From: JBDWFY01 sp965275915
GTDB taxonomy: Bacteria > Pseudomonadota > Alphaproteobacteria > Rhizobiales > Stappiaceae
Length of the DNA stretch: 64,000 bases
Assembly (NCBI GenBank): GCA_965275915.1
Contig: CBDHYI010000008.1
Location: forward strand, 992,001-1,056,000
Direction: 5' to 3'
Positions 34,161-42,519 of this stretch are shown here, in pieces. The position numbers were made by a program, and so were the translations under genes. How positions within the stretch are numbered: position 1 is the stretch's first letter; each line of letters begins with the position of its first letter. The notes under the pieces were generated by a model that did not search any database, was not told the origin of the DNA, and was given only the letters and a program-made list of their open reading frames with translations.

Positions 34161-35081
34161 ATGCTGACATGTTTTGACATTGGCGGAACGGCGATCAAGG
34201 GAGCCAAAGCCACCGCACCGGATCAGGTGACGCCGACGCGCCGTGTGCCGACGCCTTTGCAGGATTTTGATGCCTTCATTGCGGTTATGAAAGACATGAC
34301 CGAGGAGGGAGATACGCCAAGCCGGGGCATCGCGATTTCGACCGCCGGTGTCATCGACCCTAAGACGAACATAGCAAAGATTGCCAATATCCCCTGCGCC
34401 GACGGCCGGCACCTGCGTCAGGATCTTGAGGAGGCGCTCAATCTGCCTGTCTGGATCGTGCGCGATTCCGCCTGCTTCGCCTTGGCGGAGGCTCATTTCG
34501 GTGCGGGCAGGGGACATGAGCTGGTTTTCGGCATCATCCTTGGAACAGGCGTTGGCGGATGCCTGGTGATCGGTGATACGGCTTATGTCGGCGCCAGTGG
34601 TTATGCGGGAGAGTGGGGCCACGGTCCGGTGGCAGCCACCCAGGTGCCCGCGACCGACATGATTCTGCCGCGGTTCCGGTGCGGCTGCGGCCAGACGGGC
34701 TGTATCGATGCGGTCGGCAGCGCGCGGGGGATGGAGAAAATACATAAAGCTCTCCACAACACCGAACTCACCAGCACAGCCATAGTAGGAGCCTGGCTTA
34801 AAGGCGATGCGGCGGCATCGCTGACAATCGACGTTTATCTTGACGTTCTCAGCGGCCCGCTCGCCATGCTTATGAATGCCATCAGTCCATCCGTTGCCCC
34901 GGTCGGCGGCGGCCTGTCAAATGTTCCGGAACTGATCGACCGGCTTGACCGGGAAACCCGCAAACGGATGCTGTCTGACCCGGGTAAGCCCCTGGTGGTG
35001 CCGGGACAATGCAAGGTCGAACCGGGGCTGATCGGAGCGGCAATTGTCGGCTTTCAAGCTCTTGACCGCGGCAAGAGTTGA
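34161..35081 (+). CDS. ROK family sugar kinase, NagK-like
   Basis: A 306-residue ROK kinase, last gene of the rightward amino-sugar operon. The ATP loop is FDIGGTAIKGAK at the start, the sugar-binding EWGHGP motif near residue 152 (ExGH) and the zinc motif FRCGCGQTGCIDAVGS near residue 173 follow (CxCGxxGC; the usual final Glu is Asp here). E. coli NagK phosphorylates GlcNAc to GlcNAc-6-phosphate. Here the kinase would phosphorylate the imported sugar, so that MurQ and NagA could act. The context supports GlcNAc or MurNAc, but ROK kinases differ in specificity. Confidence 0.85.
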   Translation: MLTCFDIGGTAIKGAKATAPDQVTPTRRVPTPLQDFDAFIAVMKDMTEEGDTPSRGIAISTAGVIDPKTNIAKIANIPCADGRHLRQDLEEALNLPVWIVRDSACFALAEAHFGAGRGHELVFGIILGTGVGGCLVIGDTAYVGASGYAGEWGHGPVAATQVPATDMILPRFRCGCGQTGCIDAVGSARGMEKIHKALHNTELTSTAIVGAWLKGDAAASLTIDVYLDVLSGPLAMLMNAISPSVAPVGGGLSNVPELIDRLDRETRKRMLSDPGKPLVVPGQCKVEPGLIGAAIVGFQALDRGKS

Positions 35082-35120
35082 GGCGAAACGAACGGCCGGT
35101 TTGATAAATCGATGTCCTGT

Positions 35121-36710
35121 TCAGGCAGAACGCAGGGCGGACTGCAATGCGCCGTAAGTTTCATACCGCCTGTTGTGCAGGTCCGTTATCGCTCCCCCAG
35201 CCGGAGAGACTTTCCTGCGAAAACGGGACATTGTCTTCATGGCGTCTGTCAGATCCCGGGCCGCACCGCAGGCCACGGCGCCCAGCATGGCCGCGCCCAG
35301 AAGAACCGGTTCATCTGCGGCAGGCACAAGCACCGGCAGGCCGGTTGTATCTGCAATGATTTGCTGTGCAAGCGCATCTGTCCCGGCACCGCCGGAAACC
35401 ACAATCGCCTCGGTCTTCAATCCGCATTCCCGCTGAACGTCGATAATCTGGCGCAATCCGCAGGCAATCCCGGACAGGCCCGCCACATAGAGGGTGACCA
35501 GGCTGTCGCCGTCGGTTTCAAGCCCGATGCCGGCAATCATGCCGCGGGCATGCGGGTCGGCGAAGGGGGCTCTGTTGCCGTTGAAGTCCGGAATGACTGT
35601 GATGCCTTCCGCCCTGAAGATGGCTTTTGACGCCTCGGAAACAGCATTCAGCGCCCGGGTGGACAGGAGTTCCGGCATGGACTGTTCCGTCTTATCCGCC
35701 TCTCGGCGCAGCTGTGCTTGGGCGGGATGCATGGCGATCAGATGATCAATCGCCGCGCCCGCTGCCGATTGTCCGCCTTCGTTTAGCCAGAAACCAGGAA
35801 CCATTGCACCTGCATAGGGGCCCCAGATGCCGGGAATAAAGACCGGTTTTGAGCTGGATGTCATGGTGCAGGCGGATGTGCCGAAAACATAAGCCAGCCG
35901 GGTGGTGAAATCGCCGGCCTCCTCTGCCGCCCCCAGTGTACCGACGCCGCCGGCATGCGCATCGATCATTCCTGCGCCTACCGGTATGGAGGGCTTCAAT
36001 CCCATCTCATCGGCTGCCGGGGCGGACAGACCCGAGCCCAGGGCCTCTCCCGGTTGACGGATGTCGGTGCCAATGCGTTTGAAGCCATCCTCACTCAGGT
36101 CGCCCAGTCCGATGGCCTGAAAATAATCCGGATCCCAACGCTGTTCATGGGCAAGATAGGTCCACTTGCAGGTGAGCGTGCAGGCCGACCGGCCCGTCTC
36201 CCCTGTTGCCCGAAAGGTAAGCCAGTCCGCCAGATCCATGAAATGGCGTGCCCGTCCATAGGCTTCCGGCAGATTTCGCTTCAGCCACAGCAGTTTTGGC
36301 GTTTGCATTTCCGGCGAGATCCTGTCGCCGACATAGCGCAACACCGCGTGCTGCCCGGCATTGATTTCCTCAGCCTCTGCAACGGCGCGATGGTCCATCC
36401 AGACGATAACGTCCCGCTCCGGAACCTGACTGCGGTTAACCGATGCCCCCACGGCGACTAGTGAACAGGCGGCGTCAAATCCGATGCCGCGGATATCGTC
36501 CGCGGAGGTCTCAGCCTCCTTCATCGCTTTCCGCACGGCCTGACAGACCGCCTGCCAGATATCGTTGCTTGACTGTTCGGCTATCGAACCGCTTTCCTGA
36601 AACAGGGCGACCGGATGCTTGCCGACACCCAGGCAAGCGCCTTGCGCATCAAAAATGCCGGCACGGGCACTGCCGGTGCCCACATCGATGCCTATGACGT
36701 ATTTGCCCAT
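35121..36710 (-). CDS. FGGY-family pentulose kinase (D-ribulokinase type)
   Basis: A 529-residue kinase with the FGGY N-terminal signature (YVIGIDVGTGSARAGIFD) and the motifs GIGFDAACSLVAV and IVWMDHRAVAEAEEIN, which match the D-ribulokinase/human FGGY-type subfamily rather than glycerol or xylulose kinases. The C-terminal ATP region (VVSGGAGTDALAQQIIAD) is intact. It probably phosphorylates D-ribulose or a related pentulose or pentitol at C5, feeding the pentose phosphate pathway. It is the last gene of the operon that begins with the ribose-type SBP (42230), directly joined to the epimerase upstream (stop and start adjacent). The kinase substrate is inferred from the subfamily. Confidence 0.85.
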   Translation of the reverse strand: MGKYVIGIDVGTGSARAGIFDAQGACLGVGKHPVALFQESGSIAEQSSNDIWQAVCQAVRKAMKEAETSADDIRGIGFDAACSLVAVGASVNRSQVPERDVIVWMDHRAVAEAEEINAGQHAVLRYVGDRISPEMQTPKLLWLKRNLPEAYGRARHFMDLADWLTFRATGETGRSACTLTCKWTYLAHEQRWDPDYFQAIGLGDLSEDGFKRIGTDIRQPGEALGSGLSAPAADEMGLKPSIPVGAGMIDAHAGGVGTLGAAEEAGDFTTRLAYVFGTSACTMTSSSKPVFIPGIWGPYAGAMVPGFWLNEGGQSAAGAAIDHLIAMHPAQAQLRREADKTEQSMPELLSTRALNAVSEASKAIFRAEGITVIPDFNGNRAPFADPHARGMIAGIGLETDGDSLVTLYVAGLSGIACGLRQIIDVQRECGLKTEAIVVSGGAGTDALAQQIIADTTGLPVLVPAADEPVLLGAAMLGAVACGAARDLTDAMKTMSRFRRKVSPAGGAITDLHNRRYETYGALQSALRSA

Positions 36711-37559
36711 TCAGATCAGCCGATATTGTTTGGCCTTGTTGCGCAGGAACGGCAGGCCCTTGTCCATTACGTCCTTGAAGCTCGGGGCAACCGGGCGCCA
36801 GACGGCCAGCCCGAAGGCGACTTCCGGCGGCATGTTGATGAAGCTTTCCATGGCAAGACCACCCTTGAAGCCGATGGCCGCAAGAGTGGCATAGATCTCG
36901 TCCCAGTCACAGCAGCCTTCGCCGGGCGTGCCCCTGTCGCTCTCGGAAAGATGAATGTAGCGCAGATGCTCGCGGGCATCGAGAATGCCGTTGCCGACGC
37001 CTTTTTCCTCGATATTCATATGATAAGTATCGAGGTGGATGAAAATATTGTCCGCGCCGACCTTTTCGATCATATCGCGCGCCTGCCAACCGGTGTTGAT
37101 CAGATGATTTTCGTAACGGTTCACCGGTTCGATACCGAAGGCGATGTTCTTTTCCCCGGCATATCTGGCGGCGGCCTCAAGTGCGCGGGCAATATTGTCA
37201 TACTCCGCCTGTGTGGGAGGAACCCCGGTGCGCTCTCCGATACCGCCATATGTCACACCGGAGAGCGCTTCCGCACCCATCTCCGCCGTCTTGTCGATCG
37301 CATCCTTGAGGTGCTCAATCGCACCGTCCGGATTAACCGAAGCCCAGTTGACTTCCGGCAGACCCAGAGAGCAGACCGCCCGCATCTCATATTTGTCCAA
37401 CAGAGCCCTTGTGTGCGGCGCATCGACGATAGCTGTGTTCAGAAGTGCGATTTCGATGAAATCCATCTTGTAGGCAGCGGCCGCAGGAATGGTCGCCTCC
37501 GCGCCCTGCCGGTCCCAATGCATGGTCCACATGCTTGTGTGTACGCCAAAACCTTCCAT
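36711..37559 (-). CDS. Sugar phosphate isomerase/epimerase (TIM barrel)
   Basis: A 282-residue AP-endonuclease-2-type TIM barrel. The metal-binding set is visible: FGIEPVNRYE (Glu), HLDTYHMNIEEK (Asp, His) and YIHLSESDRGTPGEG (His), ending with LAMESF (second Glu), as in D-tagatose and D-psicose 3-epimerases. These interconvert ketoses at C3. It sits one base after the second permease and directly before the FGGY kinase, so a path of uptake, epimerisation and phosphorylation of a pentulose or hexulose is plausible. Substrate specificity is not readable. Length fits the 280-300 range of the family. Confidence 0.85.
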   Translation of the reverse strand: MEGFGVHTSMWTMHWDRQGAEATIPAAAAYKMDFIEIALLNTAIVDAPHTRALLDKYEMRAVCSLGLPEVNWASVNPDGAIEHLKDAIDKTAEMGAEALSGVTYGGIGERTGVPPTQAEYDNIARALEAAARYAGEKNIAFGIEPVNRYENHLINTGWQARDMIEKVGADNIFIHLDTYHMNIEEKGVGNGILDAREHLRYIHLSESDRGTPGEGCCDWDEIYATLAAIGFKGGLAMESFINMPPEVAFGLAVWRPVAPSFKDVMDKGLPFLRNKAKQYRLI

Positions 37560-37560
37560 G

Positions 37561-38547
37561 CTACCTGCCTCCTATACTGCGACTTCGCCACTGAGCAGCG
37601 AACCAACGCAAAGCCATGACTGCGATCAGGAAGAGACCCCACACGGCTGTCGAAAGATGTTGATTGGCCCCCAGGAGGTTCAATCCCGATGAGATCGCCT
37701 GCAAAATCACCAGTGCGATGACGACCGGCAGAACCCGGCCGAAGCCGCCGAACGGATCGACGCCGCCCAGAAAACAGGCAAGGACCGTGACCAGCAGCAA
37801 TGCCTCGCCATGACCGACCCGCACTGAGTTGAACCGCGCGGCCATGATAATGCCTGCGACAGCGCAGATGATGCCGGAGATTGTATAAATCAGCGTGAGA
37901 GTGCGCTTGGTGTGCAGCCCGGAATATTCCGCGGCCTGTATGTTTGACCCCAGCATATAGACGGAAAACCCGTGCCGGGACCGCCGCAGCATGATGTGCC
38001 ACAACAGCGCCGCGCCCAGAAAAACCAGCATGGGGATGGGAATGTTGAAGATGCTGCCATGCCCAAGCGTGTTGAGAAAGTCGGGAAAGCCCGAGATGTC
38101 GCCGCCACGGGTCAGGAACTCGCCGAGGCCGCGCAGAAAAATCATCATTGCGAGCGAAACAAGGATCGGGTGCGCACCGACATACGCAACGACAAATCCC
38201 ATCACCGCACCGGCGAGCGCCCCCACAAGCAGCGCCAACAGAGTGCCCAGGATGAAGGCGCCGATGCCGGCCTCCGGTCCGCCGAACTGAAGCAGTGTCC
38301 AGGCCAGCGTGAGGCCTGAAATGTTGGCGGTGTAGATGATGGCAAGGTTCAGCCCGCCGGAGAGGATCGGCACCAGCATAGCCAGGGTCAGAAGTCCCAG
38401 AACGGGCAACTGAAATGCCATCGAGCTCAAATTGGCCGGTGTCAGGAAAAGGGGCGTCGCCATTGAGAAGAATCCAAAGACGACAACAAGAAAAGCCAGG
38501 AGGGGCGGGGTCTCGGCACCCAAGCGCTGTTTGAGGGTTTCAAGCAT
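37561..38547 (-). CDS. Ribose-type ABC transporter permease (RbsC family)
   Basis: A 328-residue membrane protein with about eight to ten hydrophobic segments. The RbsC/BPD_transp_2 pattern GSNIQAAEYSGLHTKRTLTLIYTISG near residue 218 and LVTVLACFLGGVDPFGGFGRV follow. It starts at 38547 (MLETLKQRL), overlapping the previous permease by eight bases; the longer frame to 38622 has an unrelated extension. It forms the channel with the next permease. The spelling ALYGG-like features seen in RbsC are absent, but family identity is secure. Confidence 0.93.
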   Translation of the reverse strand: MLETLKQRLGAETPPLLAFLVVVFGFFSMATPLFLTPANLSSMAFQLPVLGLLTLAMLVPILSGGLNLAIIYTANISGLTLAWTLLQFGGPEAGIGAFILGTLLALLVGALAGAVMGFVVAYVGAHPILVSLAMMIFLRGLGEFLTRGGDISGFPDFLNTLGHGSIFNIPIPMLVFLGAALLWHIMLRRSRHGFSVYMLGSNIQAAEYSGLHTKRTLTLIYTISGIICAVAGIIMAARFNSVRVGHGEALLLVTVLACFLGGVDPFGGFGRVLPVVIALVILQAISSGLNLLGANQHLSTAVWGLFLIAVMALRWFAAQWRSRSIGGR

Positions 38548-39547
38548 GATCCACCTCCGCTTCAGCTGTCTGTCTGCGCCGGGACCGGAAATCAAATGAG
38601 ATATTCGAGGAGGAAATCGCAATCAGAATAACGGCGCCGATGATCATCTGGAACGCAAATGGAGAAACACCCAGCAGGTTGAGGCCGTTTTGCGTCACGG
38701 CGACAAACATCACTCCCAGAATGCAGCCGACCACGGTGCCTCTGCCGCCACCCAGGCGCGCGCCGCCCAGCACAACGGCGGCCAGCACGTCCAGCTCGCG
38801 GCCATAAAGGGCATTGGGCACAACTTCCTTGGCAATGTTCACCTGCATCAAACCGCCGATCCCGGCCATCATGCCCATCCAGCCATAGGCCAGACACTGC
38901 ATCAGCCAGATATTGACACCGGCGCGACGGGCTCCTTCGGGATTGTCGCCAAAGGCGTACAGCTGACGCCCGTAGGTGGTGGCGCTGATCAGCAGGGCCG
39001 TCGCAGCAACGCAACCGATCATCACACCGACGGAGAGATTCAGTTCCGACCAGGTGCCGTTGGCGGCCTGATGCTCGAATATGAAGATCCGGTCTGTCCA
39101 CCAGTCCGGCAGATTGTAGATGTTGCGCCCCCGGGTAAAGAACATCAGCAGCCCGAAAAACGCATTGAAGGTCGCGATGGTTATGACAATGGAGATCACG
39201 CGGAAACCGTGGATCAGGAGTGCGTTGATCATCCCGATGCTGATGCCGAGCGCGGCTGCGACGACCAGGCCAACCGCCCAGTTGCCGCCGATGACCATGA
39301 ATATCTGTGCGGCAACATATTGGACGACGGACGCCGCGACAGCGAAGGAAATGTCAATGCCCCCGGCGATAAGAACAACGAGCAGCCCCACAGCCCAGAT
39401 CAGATTGACCGCATTGTTGTTCAGGAGCGAGGTGATGTTGCCGAATGTCATGAACGTATCGGTTGCCACCGTCAGTCCGATCACCATCACAACAAGCACA
39501 TAGAACAAGCGGGTCTCGACCGGATGGGCGCTGAGGAATTTATGCAT
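38540..39547 (-). CDS. Ribose-type ABC transporter permease (RbsC family)
   Basis: A 335-residue permease with about eight to ten hydrophobic segments and the typical pattern DNPEGARRAGVNIWLMQCLAYG near residue 210 and VLGGARLGGGRGTVVGCILGV near residue 265. It starts at 39547 (MHKFLSAHP), overlapping the ATPase gene end by eight bases, so three genes are translationally coupled. It probably forms a heterodimer with the other permease. Confidence 0.93.
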   Translation of the reverse strand: MHKFLSAHPVETRLFYVLVVMVIGLTVATDTFMTFGNITSLLNNNAVNLIWAVGLLVVLIAGGIDISFAVAASVVQYVAAQIFMVIGGNWAVGLVVAAALGISIGMINALLIHGFRVISIVITIATFNAFFGLLMFFTRGRNIYNLPDWWTDRIFIFEHQAANGTWSELNLSVGVMIGCVAATALLISATTYGRQLYAFGDNPEGARRAGVNIWLMQCLAYGWMGMMAGIGGLMQVNIAKEVVPNALYGRELDVLAAVVLGGARLGGGRGTVVGCILGVMFVAVTQNGLNLLGVSPFAFQMIIGAVILIAISSSNISFDFRSRRRQTAEAEVDHA

Positions 39548-41039
39548 ATATCCGCGCCTCCAAGTCCGCGACGGCCGTATTCCTGGGATCGTAATCACCG
39601 ACAATCCGTCCCCCGGCCATATGCAGCACCCGATCGGAATTGAACATCACTTCGGTCACTTCATCGGAGATCAGCAGTATGGCAAGTCCCTGTTCGGCGA
39701 GGGCGCGTACAATGCGGAAGATACCGGCCCGCGCTCCCACATCGACGCCGACGGTCGGACTGTCCAGGATCAGAAGTCTCGGCTCCGTCGCCAGCCACTT
39801 CGCGAGGACCACTCGCTGCTGATTTCCGCCTGATAAAGTGGAAACGGGATCTTCAGGGTGTCCGATCTTCACGGCCAGCTCCCGGACCCAGTGGTCGACC
39901 AGCTTTTCCCGCTTTACCGGAGACAGCAAGCCCAATCCGTTCAACAGCCGGTTCAGGACCGACATAATGATGTTGTCATGGATGGACTGCGGCTGAATGA
40001 GGCCGAGCGACAGCCGGTCTTCCGACACATACGCAATGCCTTTGTCGATTGCCTGGCGGATGGACCGTATCTGGACAGGTTCGCCGTTCAGCAGAATCTC
40101 GCCGGCGTCCGGCCGGGTCATGCCGATCAACGCGTGGGCAAGTTCCGTTCGACCGGCGCCGATCAGGCCCGTGACGCCGACAATTTCCCCCTTTCGCACG
40201 GTCAGCGACACGTCTTTGAAGTCTCCGTGACGGGAAAGATCGCGTGTTTCAAGGATCGGGGATTCGCGGGACCGATCGCGCGCCGTCACATCGTGCTCGA
40301 GCGTTTGACCTGTCATCAGTTCTCCCAGTTTCGACTGAGACATGCCCTGGGTAGGATAGACACCGACAAGGTTGCCGTCACGTACGACGGTAACCCGCGC
40401 GGAGATATCCAGAACTTCCGCCAGCCGATGGCTGACAAAGACCACCGCCACGCCCTGTTCGGATAATGTGCGCACAATATCCAACAGCGCATCCGTTTCA
40501 CTTCGGGTCAGCGAGGCAGTCGGCTCATCCATGAACACCAGTCGGGCATCCCCGATCAGCGCGCGCGCAATTGCTACGATCTGGCGCTGGGCGATAGACA
40601 GCCGGTTCAAAGGTGCCTCAAGATCAAGCGTCACGCCCAGCCGGGCCAATATCCCGGCGGCCTGCTTTTTGAACCGGCCATGCGTGACGGGGCCGGGGCG
40701 GTTGCTCACCATCTGATCAAAGGCGATGTTTTCCGCCACGCTCATATGCGGAAACAGCGCCAGGTCCTGCCAGATGACCGCGATGCCCATCGCATGGGCC
40801 CGGGTCGGGGTAATCGTCGCCATCGGCCGGCTGAATATTTCGATCTCCGCGCCCGGATCAGGGGTGTAAACACCGGTGACGATTTTGATCAGGGTGCTTT
40901 TGCCGCAGCCATTTTCTCCGGCCAGGCAATGAACCTCGCCGGCGGCGACCTCAAAGGACATATCCTTGAGGGCTCTTACGCCGCCGAAGGTTTTGGAGAC
41001 ATGTTTCAGGCGTAGGGCAGGTGGCGCTTCAGTCGGCAT
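39540..41039 (-). CDS. Ribose-type ABC transporter ATP-binding protein (RbsA family, two NBDs)
   Basis: A 499-residue tandem ATPase. The first domain has Walker A LAGENGCGKSTL (residues about 40-50), Walker B LVFMDEPTASL and signature LSIAQRQIVAIARAL. The second has a degenerate Walker A (VTGLIGAGRTELAHAL), signature LSGGNQQRVVLAKWL and LLILDSPTVGVDVGA, where Ser replaces the usual catalytic Glu. RbsA-type proteins commonly have one active and one inactive site. Here the first domain has an intact catalytic set. The start at 41039 is chosen by family length; upstream bases are low in similarity. A structured element separates it from the SBP gene. Confidence 0.93.
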   Translation of the reverse strand: MPTEAPPALRLKHVSKTFGGVRALKDMSFEVAAGEVHCLAGENGCGKSTLIKIVTGVYTPDPGAEIEIFSRPMATITPTRAHAMGIAVIWQDLALFPHMSVAENIAFDQMVSNRPGPVTHGRFKKQAAGILARLGVTLDLEAPLNRLSIAQRQIVAIARALIGDARLVFMDEPTASLTRSETDALLDIVRTLSEQGVAVVFVSHRLAEVLDISARVTVVRDGNLVGVYPTQGMSQSKLGELMTGQTLEHDVTARDRSRESPILETRDLSRHGDFKDVSLTVRKGEIVGVTGLIGAGRTELAHALIGMTRPDAGEILLNGEPVQIRSIRQAIDKGIAYVSEDRLSLGLIQPQSIHDNIIMSVLNRLLNGLGLLSPVKREKLVDHWVRELAVKIGHPEDPVSTLSGGNQQRVVLAKWLATEPRLLILDSPTVGVDVGARAGIFRIVRALAEQGLAILLISDEVTEVMFNSDRVLHMAGGRIVGDYDPRNTAVADLEARIYA

Positions 41040-41107
41040 TGGCTTCACAAATTTGGGGAAACAAAAGGCGGATTTTGAGCCTAACCTGCACTCAATTGCC
41101 GTGTAAA

Positions 41108-41233
41108 CGGTCGGCCCCACGGAACACTTCCAACGATTGTTGGATCGCATGAAGTGTTTGCCCGTCTTCGCCGGGTGCGCATCCCGCAAGGGCTGCGCGC
41201 CCTGTTCGGGATGCGTTCCGCGGGGACCGACCG
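41108..41233 (-). ncRNA. Cloverleaf-like structured element in the SBP-ATPase intergenic space
   Basis: In the minus-strand transcript the element starts 7 nt after the SBP stop codon. An outer 18-pair stem joins 41108-41125 (CGGTCGGCCCCACGGAAC) with 41215-41233, with one bulge and one G-U. Three hairpins lie inside: AACACTTC/GAAGTGTT (41123-41158), CCCG/CGGG (41161-41175) and CGCATCCCG/CGGGATGCG (41178-41215) with AGGGC/GCCCT nested in it. This is a compact multibranch RNA fold. It could stabilise the SBP mRNA, tune expression of downstream genes or be a mobile palindromic repeat. No known RNA family is claimed. Confidence 0.6.
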
Positions 41234-41240
41234 ATGCTTG

Positions 41241-42230
41241 TCAGAGACCCTTCGCGGCCAGCTCATCAACGGTGGATGCGTTGATTTCAAGCAGGTTGTC
41301 CGTGATGATATTGCGGGTCTCCACATCGGGGCTGACAACGCCAAGGCCTTCGATCTCGGTGCCCTCGGTGATCTCCGCGCCTTCAACCAGGAGATTGCCC
41401 ATGGTCACGAAGACCCGTCCCGCTTCGGCCGGATTCCACATGAAACCGCCTGAGATGATGTCGTCCTTGAGCAGGCTTCGGCCCTGTCCGGGAGAGAACG
41501 GTCCAAGCACGTGGACTTTGCCGCCAAGGCGCCGCTCCTCAATTGCACGCCCGGCACCGATCGGTCCCTGGCTGCCAAAGGCCAGGAAGCCGCGCAGATC
41601 AGGGTTTGCTCCAATCAGGTCGAGCGCGGTGGAGCGACTGTCATCGACACTTTCCGCAACGCCATAGCGTTCGCCGACCAGCTTAAGCTTGTCGCAGTTT
41701 TCCCCCATCCAGGCGATTGCCGCGTCCGCCCACGCATTGTGCAACGGCACTGTCAGGGATCCGACGAAGACCGCATAACTGCCCGGATCCGCCTTGTCGC
41801 ACAAAAGCTTGGCATGGGCTTCACCAAATCCGTCAGCAGAAGCCAGTTCGAAATTCCAGTCCACATTCTGAAGGCCCGGACCCTCATGGGCGACAACCTT
41901 GATGCCCGCATCCATTGCTTTCTTCAGGACCGGCTCCAAAGCCGCCTCGTCGTTCGGGACAACGCCGATCACGTTGACGCCCTTCGCAATCAGATCCTCG
42001 ATGGCGCGAACCTGCAGAGCAGGGTCGGCGGATGTCGGGCCGATCATTTCGGCTGAGACACCTAATTCCGCTGCGCGTTCCTTGATGCCTTCTTCCATCG
42101 CATTGAACCACGGAATGCCGCCGATCTTGACAACAATTCCCATGGTTGTCTCGGCCACAGCCGATGATGCCATAGTCAGTGCCAACGCGGATGCGGCCAA
42201 AGCGGTGATAAGTCTTTTACGGCTTTTCAT
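41241..42230 (-). CDS. Ribose-type ABC transporter substrate-binding protein
   Basis: A 329-residue exported protein with a signal peptide (LITALAASALALTMASSAVAE) and the periplasmic binding protein type 1 fold: MGIVVKIGGIPWFNAMEEGIKERA, then LIAKGVNVIGVVPNDEAALEPVL and DAGIKVVAHEGPG. It is close in pattern to LsrB/RbsB-like proteins. GGAGGAAGAG lies before the ATG at 42230. It heads the operon SBP, ATPase, permease, permease, epimerase, FGGY kinase. Autoinducer-2 binding cannot be excluded from the fold; the epimerase and pentulose kinase favour a sugar or polyol. Confidence 0.9.
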   Translation of the reverse strand: MKSRKRLITALAASALALTMASSAVAETTMGIVVKIGGIPWFNAMEEGIKERAAELGVSAEMIGPTSADPALQVRAIEDLIAKGVNVIGVVPNDEAALEPVLKKAMDAGIKVVAHEGPGLQNVDWNFELASADGFGEAHAKLLCDKADPGSYAVFVGSLTVPLHNAWADAAIAWMGENCDKLKLVGERYGVAESVDDSRSTALDLIGANPDLRGFLAFGSQGPIGAGRAIEERRLGGKVHVLGPFSPGQGRSLLKDDIISGGFMWNPAEAGRVFVTMGNLLVEGAEITEGTEIEGLGVVSPDVETRNIITDNLLEINASTVDELAAKGL

Positions 42231-42407
42231 CTCTTCCTCCCAATACGGCTGATGCCAAGTGTAGGCTCTCTGCCTCTGCATTGCGCGCGATCTTCAATGC
42301 ACGCGACATGCTCCAAGTGTCTGTTTTGGCGCATGCCCTTGTCGGGAAAGATGATTCCTTTCCCGCCGGGTACGCCCATTCATGCCGGGTTGACCGACAA
42401 TTGGCTT

Positions 42408-42423
42408 GCACAATCGATGGTGC
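42408..42423. promoter_or_regulatory. LacI-type operator palindrome 1
   Basis: GCACAATCGATGGTGC is a 16-bp palindrome with one mismatched pair, centred on TCGA. It recurs at 42441-42456 with its start 33 bp away (about three helical turns). Both sites lie between the divergent SBP operon and the LacI gene, so they are probable operators for that regulator. Confidence 0.7.
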
Positions 42424-42440
42424 TTGTAGATACTGCGTAT

Positions 42441-42456
42441 GCGCCATCGATGGTGC
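42441..42456. promoter_or_regulatory. LacI-type operator palindrome 2
   Basis: GCGCCATCGATGGTGC, a near-perfect palindrome sharing the core CATCGATG-type centre and GGTGC arm with site 1. It lies 64 bp before the LacI start codon. The combined consensus is GCACCATCGATGGTGC. Confidence 0.7.
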
Positions 42457-42519
42457 AAGGCAAACACAGTTTCGCGCGTTCGTCAATTGCTTTAACGATA
42501 CGTGCCAGGGAGAAAGCTT

